Shown one piece after another: positions 42,143 to 53,365 of a stretch of 64,000 bases of DNA. Source of the stretch: Natronobacterium haloterrestre (GTDB lineage: Archaea > Halobacteriota > Halobacteria > Halobacteriales > Natrialbaceae); assembly GCF_900112205.1 (NCBI RefSeq), contig NZ_FOKW01000001.1, positions 744,001 through 808,000 of the forward strand, read 5' to 3'. Each line of letters begins with the position of its first letter. Positions within the stretch are counted from its first letter, which is position 1. The translations under genes were made by a program, and so were the position numbers. Under the pieces are notes generated by a model. The model saw only the letters and a list, made by a program, of their open reading frames with translations. It was not told the origin of the DNA and searched no databases.

Positions 42143-42710
42143 GCCGTTTCCGCCGACCGTTCGATCTTCTTCTACTCGCTACTCACTACCCACTATTCGC
42201 TATTCACTACTCACTACTCACTACTCACTACTCGCTCGAGCGAACGGCGGTTCCTGCTCGAGCTACCGAGAACGTGTGGCTCCGCGGAGCGAACGGCCGT
42301 AAGACGGATTCGCAGAGAGAGGGTCGGCGATCGGGTCGACTGACTGACCGAACGACCACCGCAGGTGGGCGAGACGAGACCCACGACCCGATCACCGGTG
42401 ACGATGGCTCGGTGAGACCGGTGTCGACCGATTCGGTCCGACGTTTGATCGGACACTTGCACGCAGGAGCCGGGACTGCTACCGTGTACTGAGACGCTCA
42501 CTGTTGCCGGTTGGTTGCGTGGACCGGCCCCGCGTGCATCCGGTCCTTTCGACCGGAGCCGTTTCGACGTTCGGGCGAAGACGTTCGGCTCGAGCGGACG
42601 GGAGGTGGTAGATACGGATAGCTGCCGTTCTCGGCGACCGGTCGACGCCGTCTGGCGGTCGCGATGCGGCTCGCCAGCCGAACGCCTGAAAACGAGCGAA
42701 AACGCGTCCG
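42143..42710. other. Long gene-free region between the rSAM cluster and pccA
   Basis: About 570 bp with no supported gene. It contains a nine-unit heptanucleotide repeat (42172-42234). A 117-codon open frame crosses it but encodes only the repeat plus random-looking sequence. The rest shows nothing recognisable. Confidence 0.6.
42172..42234. repeat. Heptanucleotide tandem repeat, nine units
   Basis: Nine consecutive 7 bp units of consensus CTACTCA, four exact (two flanking blocks have CTATTC or CTACCC variants). It lies in non-coding DNA ~110 bp after the rSAM gene. Its low GC and length stand out from the flanks. Confidence 0.85.
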
Positions 42711-44549
42711 TTACTCGAGGACGACCAGCGTGTCGCCCATGTCGACGCTCTGGTCCTCTTCGACCGGGATCTCGGTGACGGTGCCGCCCTGGGAGGCGAC
42801 GATGTCGTTTTCCATCTTCATGGCCTCGAGGACGACCAGCACGTCGCCCGCGGCGACCTCGTCGCCTTCCTCGACCTCGATGTCGAGGATCGTCCCCTGC
42901 ATTTCGGCGTCGACGGTCTCGCCCTCGCCGGCGAGGTCCGCGCCGCCGCCGCTGCTATCGCCGCCGGCCGGCTGGGGCGGGCTCGCTCCTCCACCGCCGC
43001 TTGTCTCGACCTCTCCGGCCGGGATCGCCGGCGCGCCGTGTTCCTCGAGTTCGACCTCGAAGCGCTTGCCGTTGACCTCGACGGTGAACTCGCGTTCGAC
43101 GGTGTCCTCGTCGCCGCCGCTCCCGTCGCCGGTGTCGCCGCCCCACTGCTTTTGGGCCTCCTCGATCCGGCTCTGGTCCATCTCCTCGTCGAGGTACTTC
43201 GTCGTGTGCGTGCTCGCGACGAACTCCTCGTCGGTGAGCATCAGCCGGTGGAACGGGATGATCGTCGGGATGCCCTCGATGTCGTACTCCCGCAACGCGC
43301 GAAGCGAGCGCTCGATACACTCGTCGCGGTCCTCGCCCCAGACTACGAGTTTGGCGATCATCGAGTCGTAGTCGGTGACGAGGTCGTCGCCCTGGCGCAG
43401 GGCGTCGTCCAGGCGGACGCCGATCCCGCCCGGCGGGTCGTACGTTTCGAGCGTGCCGCCGGTCGCGGGCGCGAAGTCGTTGGCCGCGTTCTCGGCGTTG
43501 ATCCGGAACTCGATCGCGTGGCCGTCGAACTCGACGTCGTCCTGGTCGAAGTCGATCTCCTCGCCCGCCGCGATCCGAATCTGGCGTTTGACGATGTCGT
43601 ACCCCGTGATCTCCTCGGTGACGGTGTGTTCGACCTGGATCCGGGTGTTGACCTCGAGGAAGTAGAAGTTCGCGTCCGGGCCGAGCGGGCCGTCCCGACC
43701 GGGTTCCTCCTCGACGAGGAACTCGACGGTGCCGGCGTTGGTGTAGTCGGCCGCGGCGACGCCACGGCGGGCGGCCTCGCCGATCTTCTCGCGGAGTTCG
43801 TCCGTCAGCGCCGCGGACGGGCCCTCCTCGATGACCTTCTGGTGGCGACGCTGGAGCGAGCAGTCGCGTTCGCCGAGGTGGCGGACGTTCCCGTGTTCGT
43901 CCGCGACGATCTGGACCTCGATGTGACGGGGCTGCTCGAGGTAGCGCTCGAGGTAGACCGAGTCGTTGTCGAAGTACGCCTCGCCTTCGCGTTTGGCGCT
44001 CTCGAGTTGATCCTCGACCTCCTCCTCGGAACGGACGACCTTCATCCCGCGGCCGCCACCGCCGCCTTCGGCCTTGATCGCGATGGGATAGCCGTACTCC
44101 TCCCCGAAGGCCTTGACCTCCTCGGGGTCGGTGACCGGGTCCGTGGTCCCGGGGACGATCGGCACGTCGGCCTCGGACATGATCGAGCGGGCCTTGGTCT
44201 TCTCGCCGAGCGCCTCCATGGCGTTGCTGGACGGGCCGATCCACGTGATCCCCTCGGCGTCCTCGACCTTGCTCGCGAACTCGGCGTTCTCCGCGAGGAA
44301 GCCGTAGCCCGGGTGGATCGCGTCGGCGTCGGCCTTGCGCGCGGCCTCGATGACCGCCTCGTGATCCAGATAGGAGTCGGCCGCTCGAGCGGGGCCGACG
44401 TTGTACGCCTCGTCGGCGTAGCGTACGTGGCCGGCGTTCTTGTCGGCGTCGGAGTAGATGGCGACGGTTCCGATGTTTAGTTCTTTACACGCGCGCATCA
44501 CTCGGACGGCGATTTCACCACGGTTTGCCACCAAGACCTTCCTGAACAT
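42711..44549 (-). CDS. pccA: Acyl-CoA (acetyl/propionyl-CoA) carboxylase alpha subunit with biotin carrier domain
   Basis: A 612-residue biotin carboxylase that loads CO2 onto biotin for malonyl-CoA or methylmalonyl-CoA formation. The ATP-grasp biotin carboxylase domain has [14 protein letters not shown] (about 158-171), the catalytic region [12 protein letters not shown] (about 287-298) and [11 protein letters not shown] linker rich in Gly/Ser precedes the biotinyl domain with [11 protein letters not shown] near residue 580 (the biotinylated Lys in AMKM). The gene is alone; its partners pccB and pccX lie ~2 kb away beyond 5S rRNA and a methyltransferase. Confidence 0.95.
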   Translation of the reverse strand: MFRKVLVANRGEIAVRVMRACKELNIGTVAIYSDADKNAGHVRYADEAYNVGPARAADSYLDHEAVIEAARKADADAIHPGYGFLAENAEFASKVEDAEGITWIGPSSNAMEALGEKTKARSIMSEADVPIVPGTTDPVTDPEEVKAFGEEYGYPIAIKAEGGGGGRGMKVVRSEEEVEDQLESAKREGEAYFDNDSVYLERYLEQPRHIEVQIVADEHGNVRHLGERDCSLQRRHQKVIEEGPSAALTDELREKIGEAARRGVAAADYTNAGTVEFLVEEEPGRDGPLGPDANFYFLEVNTRIQVEHTVTEEITGYDIVKRQIRIAAGEEIDFDQDDVEFDGHAIEFRINAENAANDFAPATGGTLETYDPPGGIGVRLDDALRQGDDLVTDYDSMIAKLVVWGEDRDECIERSLRALREYDIEGIPTIIPFHRLMLTDEEFVASTHTTKYLDEEMDQSRIEEAQKQWGGDTGDGSGGDEDTVEREFTVEVNGKRFEVELEEHGAPAIPAGEVETSGGGGASPPQPAGGDSSGGGADLAGEGETVDAEMQGTILDIEVEEGDEVAAGDVLVVLEAMKMENDIVASQGGTVTEIPVEEDQSVDMGDTLVVLE

Positions 44550-44854
44550 TCCTGTGGGAACCGTCGTCGGGCCACTACCTTACTTTTTCGCAACCGGTCG
44601 GCCGTCGACGTCCGCTCGCGGATTCGACGGCGGTGATCGGTACCGATCACTCGCCAAGGCGTCCGGAAATTCCGAAACGCAGTCGGTATCCTGATTATTG
44701 GAAACCCCTCGTCCTCGAGGTGCGACGGCGGCCATAGACCGAGTAGCGGCAACGAAAGCGGTACTCTCGTTTGCACGTCGACACTCGGCCTACTGCGGAC
44801 AGTGGGGTGCCACCTCGAGTCGGCCGGGGCGACCGAACGCCGGGCCGAAACGGA
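44550..44854. other. Gene-free region between pccA and 5S rRNA
   Basis: About 300 bp with no supported gene. TACTTTTTCGC (44580-44590) near the pccA start could hold its minus-strand promoter; the remainder is unremarkable up to the 5S promoter. Confidence 0.5.
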
Positions 44855-44864
44855 AAGTATATCC
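44855..44864 (+). promoter_or_regulatory. TATA box of the solitary 5S rRNA gene
   Basis: AAGTATATCC, with an expected transcription start near 44885-44890, about 50 nt ahead of the mature 5S end. This implies a processed leader. Confidence 0.6.
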
Positions 44865-44895
44865 GAGCGACGGATCGATACTCGAGTAAGCGAGA

Positions 44896-44936
44896 CCGAC
44901 GGTGGTCTTCGCCGCGGTTCGATTCCGCGGGTCGGC
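44896..44936 (+). other. tRNA-like t-element in the 5S rRNA leader
   Basis: A T-arm minihelix (CGCGG-TTCGATT-CCGCG, 44913-44929) is flanked by an acceptor-like helix CCGAC (44896-44900) / GTCGG (44931-44935) and lies directly 5' of the mature 5S RNA. In Haloferax volcanii a comparable t-element is cut by tRNase Z to form the 5S 5' end; I infer the same here. Confidence 0.7.
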
Positions 44937-44937
44937 G

Positions 44938-45060
44938 TTGAGGCGGCCACAGCGGCGGGGAAACACCCGTACCCATCCCGAACACGGAAGTTAAGCCCGC
45001 CCGCGTCCCGGCAACTACTGGAGTGGGAGACCCTCTGGGAACGTCGGTTCGCCGCCTCGC
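44938..45060 (+). rRNA. rrf: 5S ribosomal RNA, solitary
   Basis: About 122 nt. It contains the universal segments CCCGTACCCATCCCGAACACGG, AAGTTAAGCCCGCC and TACTGGAGTGGGAGACCCTCTGGGAA. Terminal helix I pairs GAGGCGGC with GCCGCCTC. It stands alone, without 16S or 23S rRNA or a tRNA next to it, behind its own TATA box. Ends are estimated from helix I and may be off by one or two bases. Confidence 0.95.
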
Positions 45061-45249
45061 TATTCATACTTCGTTCCTCAGTTCCCGAGTGCAGCCGACG
45101 GCCTCTCCCACATGCGACTGTGACCGACAGCACTCGGCGTTGCGGTGGGACCGACGGCCAGCGAGCATATTCGGGACAACGGTAATACGGTGCCGACGCG
45201 ATCGTTCGGATATTCGAACTGTCGGTAGGACACCGACGATGGAACCACC

Positions 45250-46029
45250 ATGACCGACCAGTCGACGGCCGAAGAACCCGCGTACCGGCTGCTCGCCGAC
45301 CTCGGCAAGCGCACGCTCCGGCCGGGCGGCGAAGAACTGACCCGTGAGTTGCTCGAGGCGCTGTCGGTCCAGTCCGCCGACGTCGTCGAGTTCGCACCCG
45401 GCCGTGGGCAGACTGCGCGGTTGACGCTGGCCGCCGGGCCGGCGTCTTACACGGGCGTCGAACTTGACCGCGAGGCCGCGGCGACGCTCCGGACCGAACT
45501 CGAGGGACCCGACGATGTCGAACCCGAGTTCGTCGTCGGGAACGCAGCGGATACCGACCTGCCCGCGGGAACTGCGGACGTCGTATACGGGGAGGCGATG
45601 CTGACGATGCACCCGGACGACGGGAAGAACGCGATCGTCGGCGAAGCGAGCCGGCTGCTCCGGGACGGCGGCCGGTACGGGATCCACGAACTCGGCCTCG
45701 CCGACGACGTCGACGAGGCGACGGTCGAGGCGATCCGGCGGGAGGCGGCGGATGCGGCGAACGTGCTCCCGCGTCCCCTCACCGAGTCCGAGTGGGTGGA
45801 TCGGCTCGAGTCGGCCGGGTTGTCAGTGACCTGGCGATCGACCAATCCGATGCGCCTCCTCGAGCCCGGACGGGTGCTCGCCGACGAGGGGCTGGCCGGG
45901 ACGGCGAAGATCGGCTACAACCTGCTCAGACAGCCGACGGCGAGACGGCGAGTGCGATCGCTGCGTGGAGTGTTCGAGCGATACGACGAAGAAGTACGTG
46001 CGATCGCGCTGGTCGCCGAAAACCGCTGA
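45250..46029 (+). CDS. Class I SAM-dependent methyltransferase
   Basis: A 259-residue Rossmann methyltransferase. The SAM-binding motif I is VVEFAPGRGQTA (about 45-56), YTGVELDREAA is motif II, VVGNAADTDLPAGTADVVYGEAML covers motifs III-IV, and RLLRDGGRYGIHELGL is motif V. It resembles UbiE/small-molecule methyltransferases; substrate unknown. It lies between 5S rRNA (same strand) and the convergent pccX-pccB pair. Confidence 0.88.
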   Translation: MTDQSTAEEPAYRLLADLGKRTLRPGGEELTRELLEALSVQSADVVEFAPGRGQTARLTLAAGPASYTGVELDREAAATLRTELEGPDDVEPEFVVGNAADTDLPAGTADVVYGEAMLTMHPDDGKNAIVGEASRLLRDGGRYGIHELGLADDVDEATVEAIRREAADAANVLPRPLTESEWVDRLESAGLSVTWRSTNPMRLLEPGRVLADEGLAGTAKIGYNLLRQPTARRRVRSLRGVFERYDEEVRAIALVAENR

Positions 46030-46048
46030 CCGGTCCTGTGGGTCGCCG

Positions 46049-47963
<1,915 letters not shown>

Positions 47964-48083
47964 GTTGGAACCACCCCAGTCGGTTTCATACGCCGTTGTG
48001 TGACGACCAATATGAAAAGGATTCCGTAATACCATCACGATTAATAACTGTTGCGCTGACAGATGTTACTCGGCTACGAAAAG

Positions 48084-48092
48084 TTATATATG
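48084..48092 (+). promoter_or_regulatory. TATA-like promoter of the NSS transporter gene
   Basis: TTATATATG, 25-33 bp before the ATG at 48117, implying a leaderless message. A second AT-rich element (TTTTAAAC, 48099-48106) lies too close to the start to serve it. Confidence 0.65.
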
Positions 48093-48116
48093 GGACTTCT
48101 TTTAAACAAGTGATCC

Positions 48117-49484
48117 ATGGCACAACGTGAGACATGGTCCACAAGGACAGGGTTCATCCTCGCTGCCGTCGGCAGCGCAGTGGGGTTGGGGAACATCTGG
48201 CGCTTCCCGTTCGCCGTCGGTGACGGTGGCGGGGCGGCCTTCCTGATCGTCTATCTCGCTTTCATCGCGCTGATCGGGTTCCCGGCGATCCTGGCCGAGT
48301 TCGTCGTCGGTCGGAAAACGGGACGGAACCCGGTCGGGGCGTTGATGGAGTACGGTGGCGAAGCCTGGAAGTACGTCGGCGGGGTCTTCGTCTTCATCGG
48401 CATCGTCCTCCTCTCGTACTACAGCGTCATCGCCGGCTGGTTCATCCGATACTTCCTGGCGGGCTTCCAGGGAAGCTACGCCGACCACCTCGCCAGCTAC
48501 AACGGCGAGGCCATCGAGATGTTCTTCGACATGACGTTCGGCATGAGCTCGGTGGTGCTTCACACCGTGTTCATGGCGGCGACGATCGGCATCGTCGCGC
48601 TCGGCATCCGGCAGGGTATCGAGCTGGCGGTCAAGCTCATGGTGCCGGCACTGATCGTGCTGCTGGTCGGGCTCGCCGTCTGGGCGTTTACCCTCGACGG
48701 TGCGGGCGCCGGCTACGCGTACTACCTCTCGCCGGACGCGGGGACGATCGCCGAAAACTGGGCGACGCTCCTGCCGGCCGCCGCCGGCCAGGCCTTCTTC
48801 ACGCTGTCGCTGGGGATGGGCGTGATGATCACCTACGCCTCCTACCTCGGCGAAGACCGTAACCTGACCAAAGACGCCGCGACCATCATCGGCTTCGACA
48901 CCGGGATCGCGTTCCTCGCCGGTCTGGTGGTCTTCCCCGTCTTCTTCTCGGGCGGCATCGAACCCGGCGAAGGCGGTCCGATCACCATCTTCGTCTCGAT
49001 GACCGAAGCGTTCGCGAACATCCCCGGCGGCCGCGTGCTCGGTCTCGTCTTCTTCGGGACCGTCGTCATCGGCGCACTCTCGAGCGCCATCTCGCTGCTC
49101 GAGGTCGTTACCGCGTATCTGATCGACGAGAAGGGGGTCGACCGATGGAAAGCCGCTGGCGGCATCGGGCTCCTGATCTACGTGATCGGGCTCCCCACCA
49201 CGTACGACATCATCTTCATCGAACTGTACGACGGCTTCATCGACGCCGTCCTGCTGGTCTTCGGCGCGCTCATGGTGATGATCCTCGTCGGCTGGGTCGC
49301 ACCGAAGGTCGCGGTCGCGGAACTCGAGAAAGGGATCGGCGACCTCGACGGACTCGCCCAGGCCTGGATCTGGGCGATCCGCGTGCCGATCATCATCGTG
49401 CTGGTCATCTCGCTGTACCTCGGCATCGTGGATTACATGGATATCCTCGCGTCGTTCTCCGAGTGGATGAACGCGAACCTGTAG
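48117..49484 (+). CDS. NSS/SNF family sodium-dependent transporter
   Basis: A 455-residue LeuT-fold symporter for amino acids or similar substrates, driven by sodium. TWSTRTGFILAAVGSAVGLGNIWRFPFAVGDGGGAAFLIVYL (4-45) is the family signature containing the substrate and sodium sites in TM1. TM6 shows FTLSLGMGVMITYASYLGEDRN (about 224-245) and TM8 is near FFGTVVIGALSSAISLLEVVTAYL. Around 11-12 helices, normal length. Substrate cannot be told. The gene is alone; a T5 tract at 49511-49515 may terminate it. Confidence 0.93.
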   Translation: MAQRETWSTRTGFILAAVGSAVGLGNIWRFPFAVGDGGGAAFLIVYLAFIALIGFPAILAEFVVGRKTGRNPVGALMEYGGEAWKYVGGVFVFIGIVLLSYYSVIAGWFIRYFLAGFQGSYADHLASYNGEAIEMFFDMTFGMSSVVLHTVFMAATIGIVALGIRQGIELAVKLMVPALIVLLVGLAVWAFTLDGAGAGYAYYLSPDAGTIAENWATLLPAAAGQAFFTLSLGMGVMITYASYLGEDRNLTKDAATIIGFDTGIAFLAGLVVFPVFFSGGIEPGEGGPITIFVSMTEAFANIPGGRVLGLVFFGTVVIGALSSAISLLEVVTAYLIDEKGVDRWKAAGGIGLLIYVIGLPTTYDIIFIELYDGFIDAVLLVFGALMVMILVGWVAPKVAVAELEKGIGDLDGLAQAWIWAIRVPIIIVLVISLYLGIVDYMDILASFSEWMNANL

Positions 49485-49596
49485 TTCGGTAGCCAATCGG
49501 TTCGCGGTCGATTTTTCGTGCGGTCGTCGCCCCGAGCGTCGCCTTCCGCACGCTCGAGTCCGTCGTCGCGGCGACTCGCGGTTTCCGGGGCCGCAG

Positions 49597-49899
49597 CTAC
49601 TCGAGCCCCCACTCCTCGTCGTCGACGCGTAGCGACGTCAGTTCGTCCCGATCGCCGAGTAGCCGGAAGGAGAACCCGCCGTCGAGGCGAGTTACCTGCA
49701 GGTCGAGCGTCGTGACGTCGGCGGTGATTTCCGTGCTCTCGGCGGGATACTCCTCGCGGGAGTCGGGCTGTTCGACGTCGTGCTCGTCGTAGCCGACGTG
49801 GGTCGACTCGACGATCAGATCGTCGTCCCCGTACACGTCCGCGTCGATCCCGCCGGCCTCGATCTCGCGCACCTCGAGTCGGTACGTTTCCAGAGACAC
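49597..49899 (-). CDS. Conserved small haloarchaeal hypothetical protein
   Basis: 100 residues, very acidic and beta-rich: LETYRLEVREIEAGGIDADVYG, VTTLDLQVTRLDGGFSFRLLGDRDELTSLRVDDEEWG. I do not recognise a named family. The GTG at 49899 is the only good start; the long open frame upstream has no coding look. It lies 68 bp after the molybdopterin-type gene on the same strand and could be cotranscribed. Confidence 0.55.
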   Translation of the reverse strand: MSLETYRLEVREIEAGGIDADVYGDDDLIVESTHVGYDEHDVEQPDSREEYPAESTEITADVTTLDLQVTRLDGGFSFRLLGDRDELTSLRVDDEEWGLE

Positions 49900-49967
49900 G
49901 TGCGAGGGGACACGGGGTGACGGAATGGCGGTTCGGCTTACATGCGCCGGCGGCGTCGGACTGGCGG

Positions 49968-50468
49968 CTACTCGGCGTCGTCTCCGTCTTCGGACTCCAC
50001 CTCGAGCAACCGCTCGTAGGACTCGGGATCCTCGCCGGGCTCGAGTCGCGTCGCCTCGATCCGGACGACGTCCTTGACGGTCCGCGGGCCGGTCAGCCCC
50101 GGCGCGACGAACCGCGAGTCGTAGTCCGCCACCGCTCCGAGCGCGTCGCCGTCCCGACCGAACGCGAGCAGTCCGTCCAGGGCGTCCTCGAGGGCGACGC
50201 AGGCCCGGTGGCCGTCCGCCGATTCCACGAGGAGGTGCGTCGTCTCGGCGGGAATCGAGGCCGCGGCGGCCGCCTCCGTCTCGAGGACGTCCATGATCGC
50301 GACCCCCTGCCAGCGCTCCGTGTAGCGGTCGCCCGTCGAGCAGACGATCTCTATCTCCCGTTCCTGGACGGGGAGGTCCGCGAGCGCTTCGGGGGCCACC
50401 GTAGCGGCTCCGTCCCCGAGTATGCGGATCGGTTCGGAGAGCGACGGGCGCAGGTCTGTGTCGGGCAT
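49968..50468 (-). CDS. Short molybdopterin-dependent oxidoreductase-like protein (sulfite-oxidase fold)
   Basis: 166 residues matching the Oxidored_molyb core: LPVQEREIEIVCSTGDRYTERWQGVAIMDVLE (about 33-64; the Cys of the CSTG motif is at the position of the molybdenum-ligand Cys), HLLVESADGHRACVALEDAL, SRFVAPGLTGPRTVKDVVRIE. It lacks the long N- and C-terminal parts of sulfite oxidases, so it may be a minimal or auxiliary form. No signal peptide. Cofactor binding is not certain. Confidence 0.75.
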   Translation of the reverse strand: MPDTDLRPSLSEPIRILGDGAATVAPEALADLPVQEREIEIVCSTGDRYTERWQGVAIMDVLETEAAAAASIPAETTHLLVESADGHRACVALEDALDGLLAFGRDGDALGAVADYDSRFVAPGLTGPRTVKDVVRIEATRLEPGEDPESYERLLEVESEDGDDAE

Positions 50469-50593
50469 CGGTAGTGACGGTAACCGGTCGTATGGTCGAA
50501 CAGCGGTCGGGCGAGTCTTGCGTGCCAATGCCCGTAACCATTCCCCCCGGCTCTCGAGTGCTGGGAACCGGCGGCACTCAGACCGAACGCTTT

Positions 50594-51541
50594 TCAGACC
50601 GCGTCGTACGGTCCCAGCCGCGTCCCATCGAGCAGGTACGCTTCCCCGTCGGCGAGGCCCGCCGGAAGGAACGGGGAGAGAAACGACTGGTCCGGCAAGT
50701 TCACCCACGTCCCGCCGACCAGATCGTTGAACGCGGGGAGCACGATCACCTGCGGCGGATCGGCGTCGGCATCGCTCGAGAGCCACGGGGCCGGTTCCCT
50801 CTCGCCTTCGCCGTCGCCGTACTTCTCGTGTTCGCGAAACGGCGTCGGATCGGCACGCCCGCGCAGCCACGTCCGCTCGACCCGGCTCCCGCCGACCTCG
50901 TCCTCGAGGCGCACACAGGGGTGTTCGTGGCCGAGACAGATCGCGTCGACGCCGCTGTCCAGGAGCTCCCGGGCGGGCCAGGTGTGGCCGTGACAGACGC
51001 CGAGTCCGCCGATCGCGACCCCCTCGCCCGGAACGACGGAGACCGGCGGGAGGTCGTCGTCGGGATCGTCGGGCCGGGAGAGGGATCGGCCCCCCTCCGG
51101 ACCGTCGTCGACCAGCCACGTCTCGATCGCTCCGTCGTGGTTCCCCTTGACCACCGTCACCTCGAGCGTCGACGGGAGCGACTCGAAAAGCACCTCGAGT
51201 TCGCCCCGCTCCGCGCCGCCGGGGTCGCCGATCGAGTGCATCAGGTCCCCGAGGACGACGAGGCGGTCCGGATCGGTTCGAGCGATCAGGGCCTGAAGCC
51301 GCTCGCGGCGCTCGGCGGCGCGGCTGGGGACGTCGACCCCGCGCTCGTACCGGAGGGCGGCCTCGTAGCCGGCGTGGTAGTCGGCGACCAGCAGGAGGCG
51401 TTCCCGTCGCGGCTCCGCGGCGTCACCGTCGCTATCGTCGACAGTGACGGTGGCAGTCGCCGCGGGCTCTCCTGGGACGGGTTCGACGCGAACGCCGGCG
51501 TCCGGGGCGCGTCCGGGGGGTTGGGGTCGGTCACGGACCAT
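50594..51541 (-). CDS. rpe: Rpa1-associated metallophosphoesterase (Rpe)
   Basis: A 315-residue calcineurin-type phosphoesterase. The metal motifs appear in order: VADYHAGYE (D-x-H, about 51-59), VLGDLMHS (GD), VKGNHDGAI (GNHD), CHGHTWP (H) and LGHEHPCVRL (GHxH). It is the third gene of the rpa1-rpap1-rpe operon known from Haloferax volcanii, where Rpe associates with the single-strand DNA-binding system in repair. The phosphoesterase substrate is unproven. Confidence 0.88.
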   Translation of the reverse strand: MVRDRPQPPGRAPDAGVRVEPVPGEPAATATVTVDDSDGDAAEPRRERLLLVADYHAGYEAALRYERGVDVPSRAAERRERLQALIARTDPDRLVVLGDLMHSIGDPGGAERGELEVLFESLPSTLEVTVVKGNHDGAIETWLVDDGPEGGRSLSRPDDPDDDLPPVSVVPGEGVAIGGLGVCHGHTWPARELLDSGVDAICLGHEHPCVRLEDEVGGSRVERTWLRGRADPTPFREHEKYGDGEGEREPAPWLSSDADADPPQVIVLPAFNDLVGGTWVNLPDQSFLSPFLPAGLADGEAYLLDGTRLGPYDAV

Positions 51542-51562
51542 TCGGGTTCGAAACTCGAGCGG

Positions 51563-53365
51563 TTAGATCGGCTTCAGCGTCTCGTCGTCGGGTTCGTAAC
51601 ACTGGCCGCCCATGAGGGCGTCCTGGATCGCGTCCTCGACGGCGTCCTCGTCGACGCCGACGTCGCCGGCGACGGTCTCGACGAGTTCGTCCCGGTCGGC
51701 CCCGTCGCCGTCGTCGAGTTCGCCCATCGTCTCGACGACGTACTCCTCGAGGTCGATCTCGTCGGGATCGATCTCTTCGCCCTCGTCGACGGTCCCTTCG
51801 GCAGCCTCGTCTTCGGCAGCCTCGGATCCGTCGGATGCGGCGGGTTCCGTTTCCGTCGTGTCCGGGGCTTCCTCGTCGGGCGCGGACGTGGCCTCCTCGT
51901 CGGCGTCGGTTTCGCCTTCGTCCTCGTCGTCCTCGTCGTCCTCGTCGTCCTCGTCCGCGAGTCCCGAGGTCGGTGCAGCCCCGAGGTCGTCTGAGGGGGC
52001 GCTTTCGGAAGCCTCGGCCGCTTCGCCCTCGCTCTCGGCTTCGGCGTCCGAGTCGGGCTCCGGCACGTCGATCCCCGCTTCGCCCGGTTCCTCGACTTCG
52101 GCGCCCGTCGTGAACTCGGCTCCGAACTCCTCCTCGAGTTGTTCGCGCTCCTCCTCGTCCATCTCGTACATGCCGGCGTCGTCGATGGACGCGGCATCCG
52201 CCTCGGAGTCGGCGTCCGTCTCGAGGCTCGAGTCGTCGACTCCTTCGGGTTCCGTGCCGGCGTCTGCCGGATCAGTCCCGCTCGCGCTCGCGTCGGCCGT
52301 GGCCTCGAGGGAGTCGTCGGCAGCCGGTTCGCTCTCGCTCGCGGCGGCGTCGTCGCGCTCCCCCTCGCTCGCGCTCGCGTCGGCGGTATCGGGGGAGTCC
52401 GCGGTCGTCGCGGCGGCTTCGTCCGGCTCGGCGTCCACGGCGGTCGCCTCCGAATCGTTCGACCCCGTCGCCGTCGCGGTGCCGGCCGCCGAGGCCGTCG
52501 CGACGGACTCGGGTTCGGGCGTCGACTCGGCCACTGCTTCGGCGTCGGCGGGCTCGTCAGCATCCGCGTTCGCCTCGACCGCTTCCTCCTCGGCAGCGGA
52601 CTCGAGGTCGCTCGCGTCCAGCCCCGTCAGGTCGGAAAACGACGCGAGGGTCGCGTCCTCGCGACCCCGGTCGTCCGGACTCGCCTCGAGTGGACCGACC
52701 TGATCACGGTCGCCCGCGACGACCTCGACGGCCTCGATGGCCCGGTCGCGAAGGGCAGCGAGGTACGACGGCGTGGTGCCGTAGCGGTCGCGTGCCAGCG
52801 GGACGCCGGCGGCGACTCCCGGCTCGACGCCGGCCTCGCGGAGCGCCTCCGCCAACGCGTCGCCGCTCGCGTCCGTCTCGGAAGCGACCGCGTAGGTACC
52901 GATCCGCTCGAGGGTCTGCTCGGCCGCGCTGACGACCCAGCGGTCGCGGGTGGCGGCGTCGACCACTGCGACGCTTTCCGGGCGGATCGAGGTGTAGACC
53001 TCGTCGCCGTCGTCCGGTTCGAACGTCCGGGCCTTCCCGGTGACCGCGACGAACGCCGGCGGGTCGATGCTCTCGAGGGCGGCGAGTTCGTCGGGCTGGT
53101 ACTGGCCGGCGTAGACGACGAACGCGCCCGTCGGGTCGACGACGCGGGCCCGGACCATCTCGTCGTTGACGGCCGTGACCTCGGTGAGCGTCCCGACGAC
53201 GAACAGGCGGTTGATCCGCGCGCCCGTCGGCGAGACGACGTAGTTGGGTGCGCGCTCCTCGTCGCTCTCGGTGTAGGAGACCGACGCGTCGTCGTACTCG
53301 GCCGCGAAGAGCCGGTAGGCGATCTCTCGGTTCGGAATCTCGACGTCCTCGTCGTTCGCGCTCAT
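51563..53365 (-). CDS. rpap1: Rpa1-associated protein Rpap1 (OB fold with very long acidic linker)
   Basis: 600 residues. The N-terminal ~145 residues form an OB-fold domain (IAYRLFAAEYDDASVSYTESDEERAPNYVV; RINRLFVVGTLTEVTAVNDEMVRARVVDPTGAFVVYAGQY). A middle helix-rich part runs to ~225. Then ~300 residues (about 230-520) are almost pure Glu, Asp, Ala and Ser. The C-terminal ~80 residues (EIDLEEYVVETMGELDDGDGADRDELVETVAGD...) form a conserved wHTH-like end. It is coupled to rpa1 by a 4 bp overlap (ATGA) and works with the Rpa1 single-strand binding protein. Confidence 0.9.
   Translation of the reverse strand: MSANDEDVEIPNREIAYRLFAAEYDDASVSYTESDEERAPNYVVSPTGARINRLFVVGTLTEVTAVNDEMVRARVVDPTGAFVVYAGQYQPDELAALESIDPPAFVAVTGKARTFEPDDGDEVYTSIRPESVAVVDAATRDRWVVSAAEQTLERIGTYAVASETDASGDALAEALREAGVEPGVAAGVPLARDRYGTTPSYLAALRDRAIEAVEVVAGDRDQVGPLEASPDDRGREDATLASFSDLTGLDASDLESAAEEEAVEANADADEPADAEAVAESTPEPESVATASAAGTATATGSNDSEATAVDAEPDEAAATTADSPDTADASASEGERDDAAASESEPAADDSLEATADASASGTDPADAGTEPEGVDDSSLETDADSEADAASIDDAGMYEMDEEEREQLEEEFGAEFTTGAEVEEPGEAGIDVPEPDSDAEAESEGEAAEASESAPSDDLGAAPTSGLADEDDEDDEDDEDEGETDADEEATSAPDEEAPDTTETEPAASDGSEAAEDEAAEGTVDEGEEIDPDEIDLEEYVVETMGELDDGDGADRDELVETVAGDVGVDEDAVEDAIQDALMGGQCYEPDDETLKPI

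Noticed and set aside
42139..42492. 117-codon frame across the heptamer repeat
   Set aside because: Its sequence is the repeat read as YSLLTTH plus random residues, with no GC3 bias or promoter.
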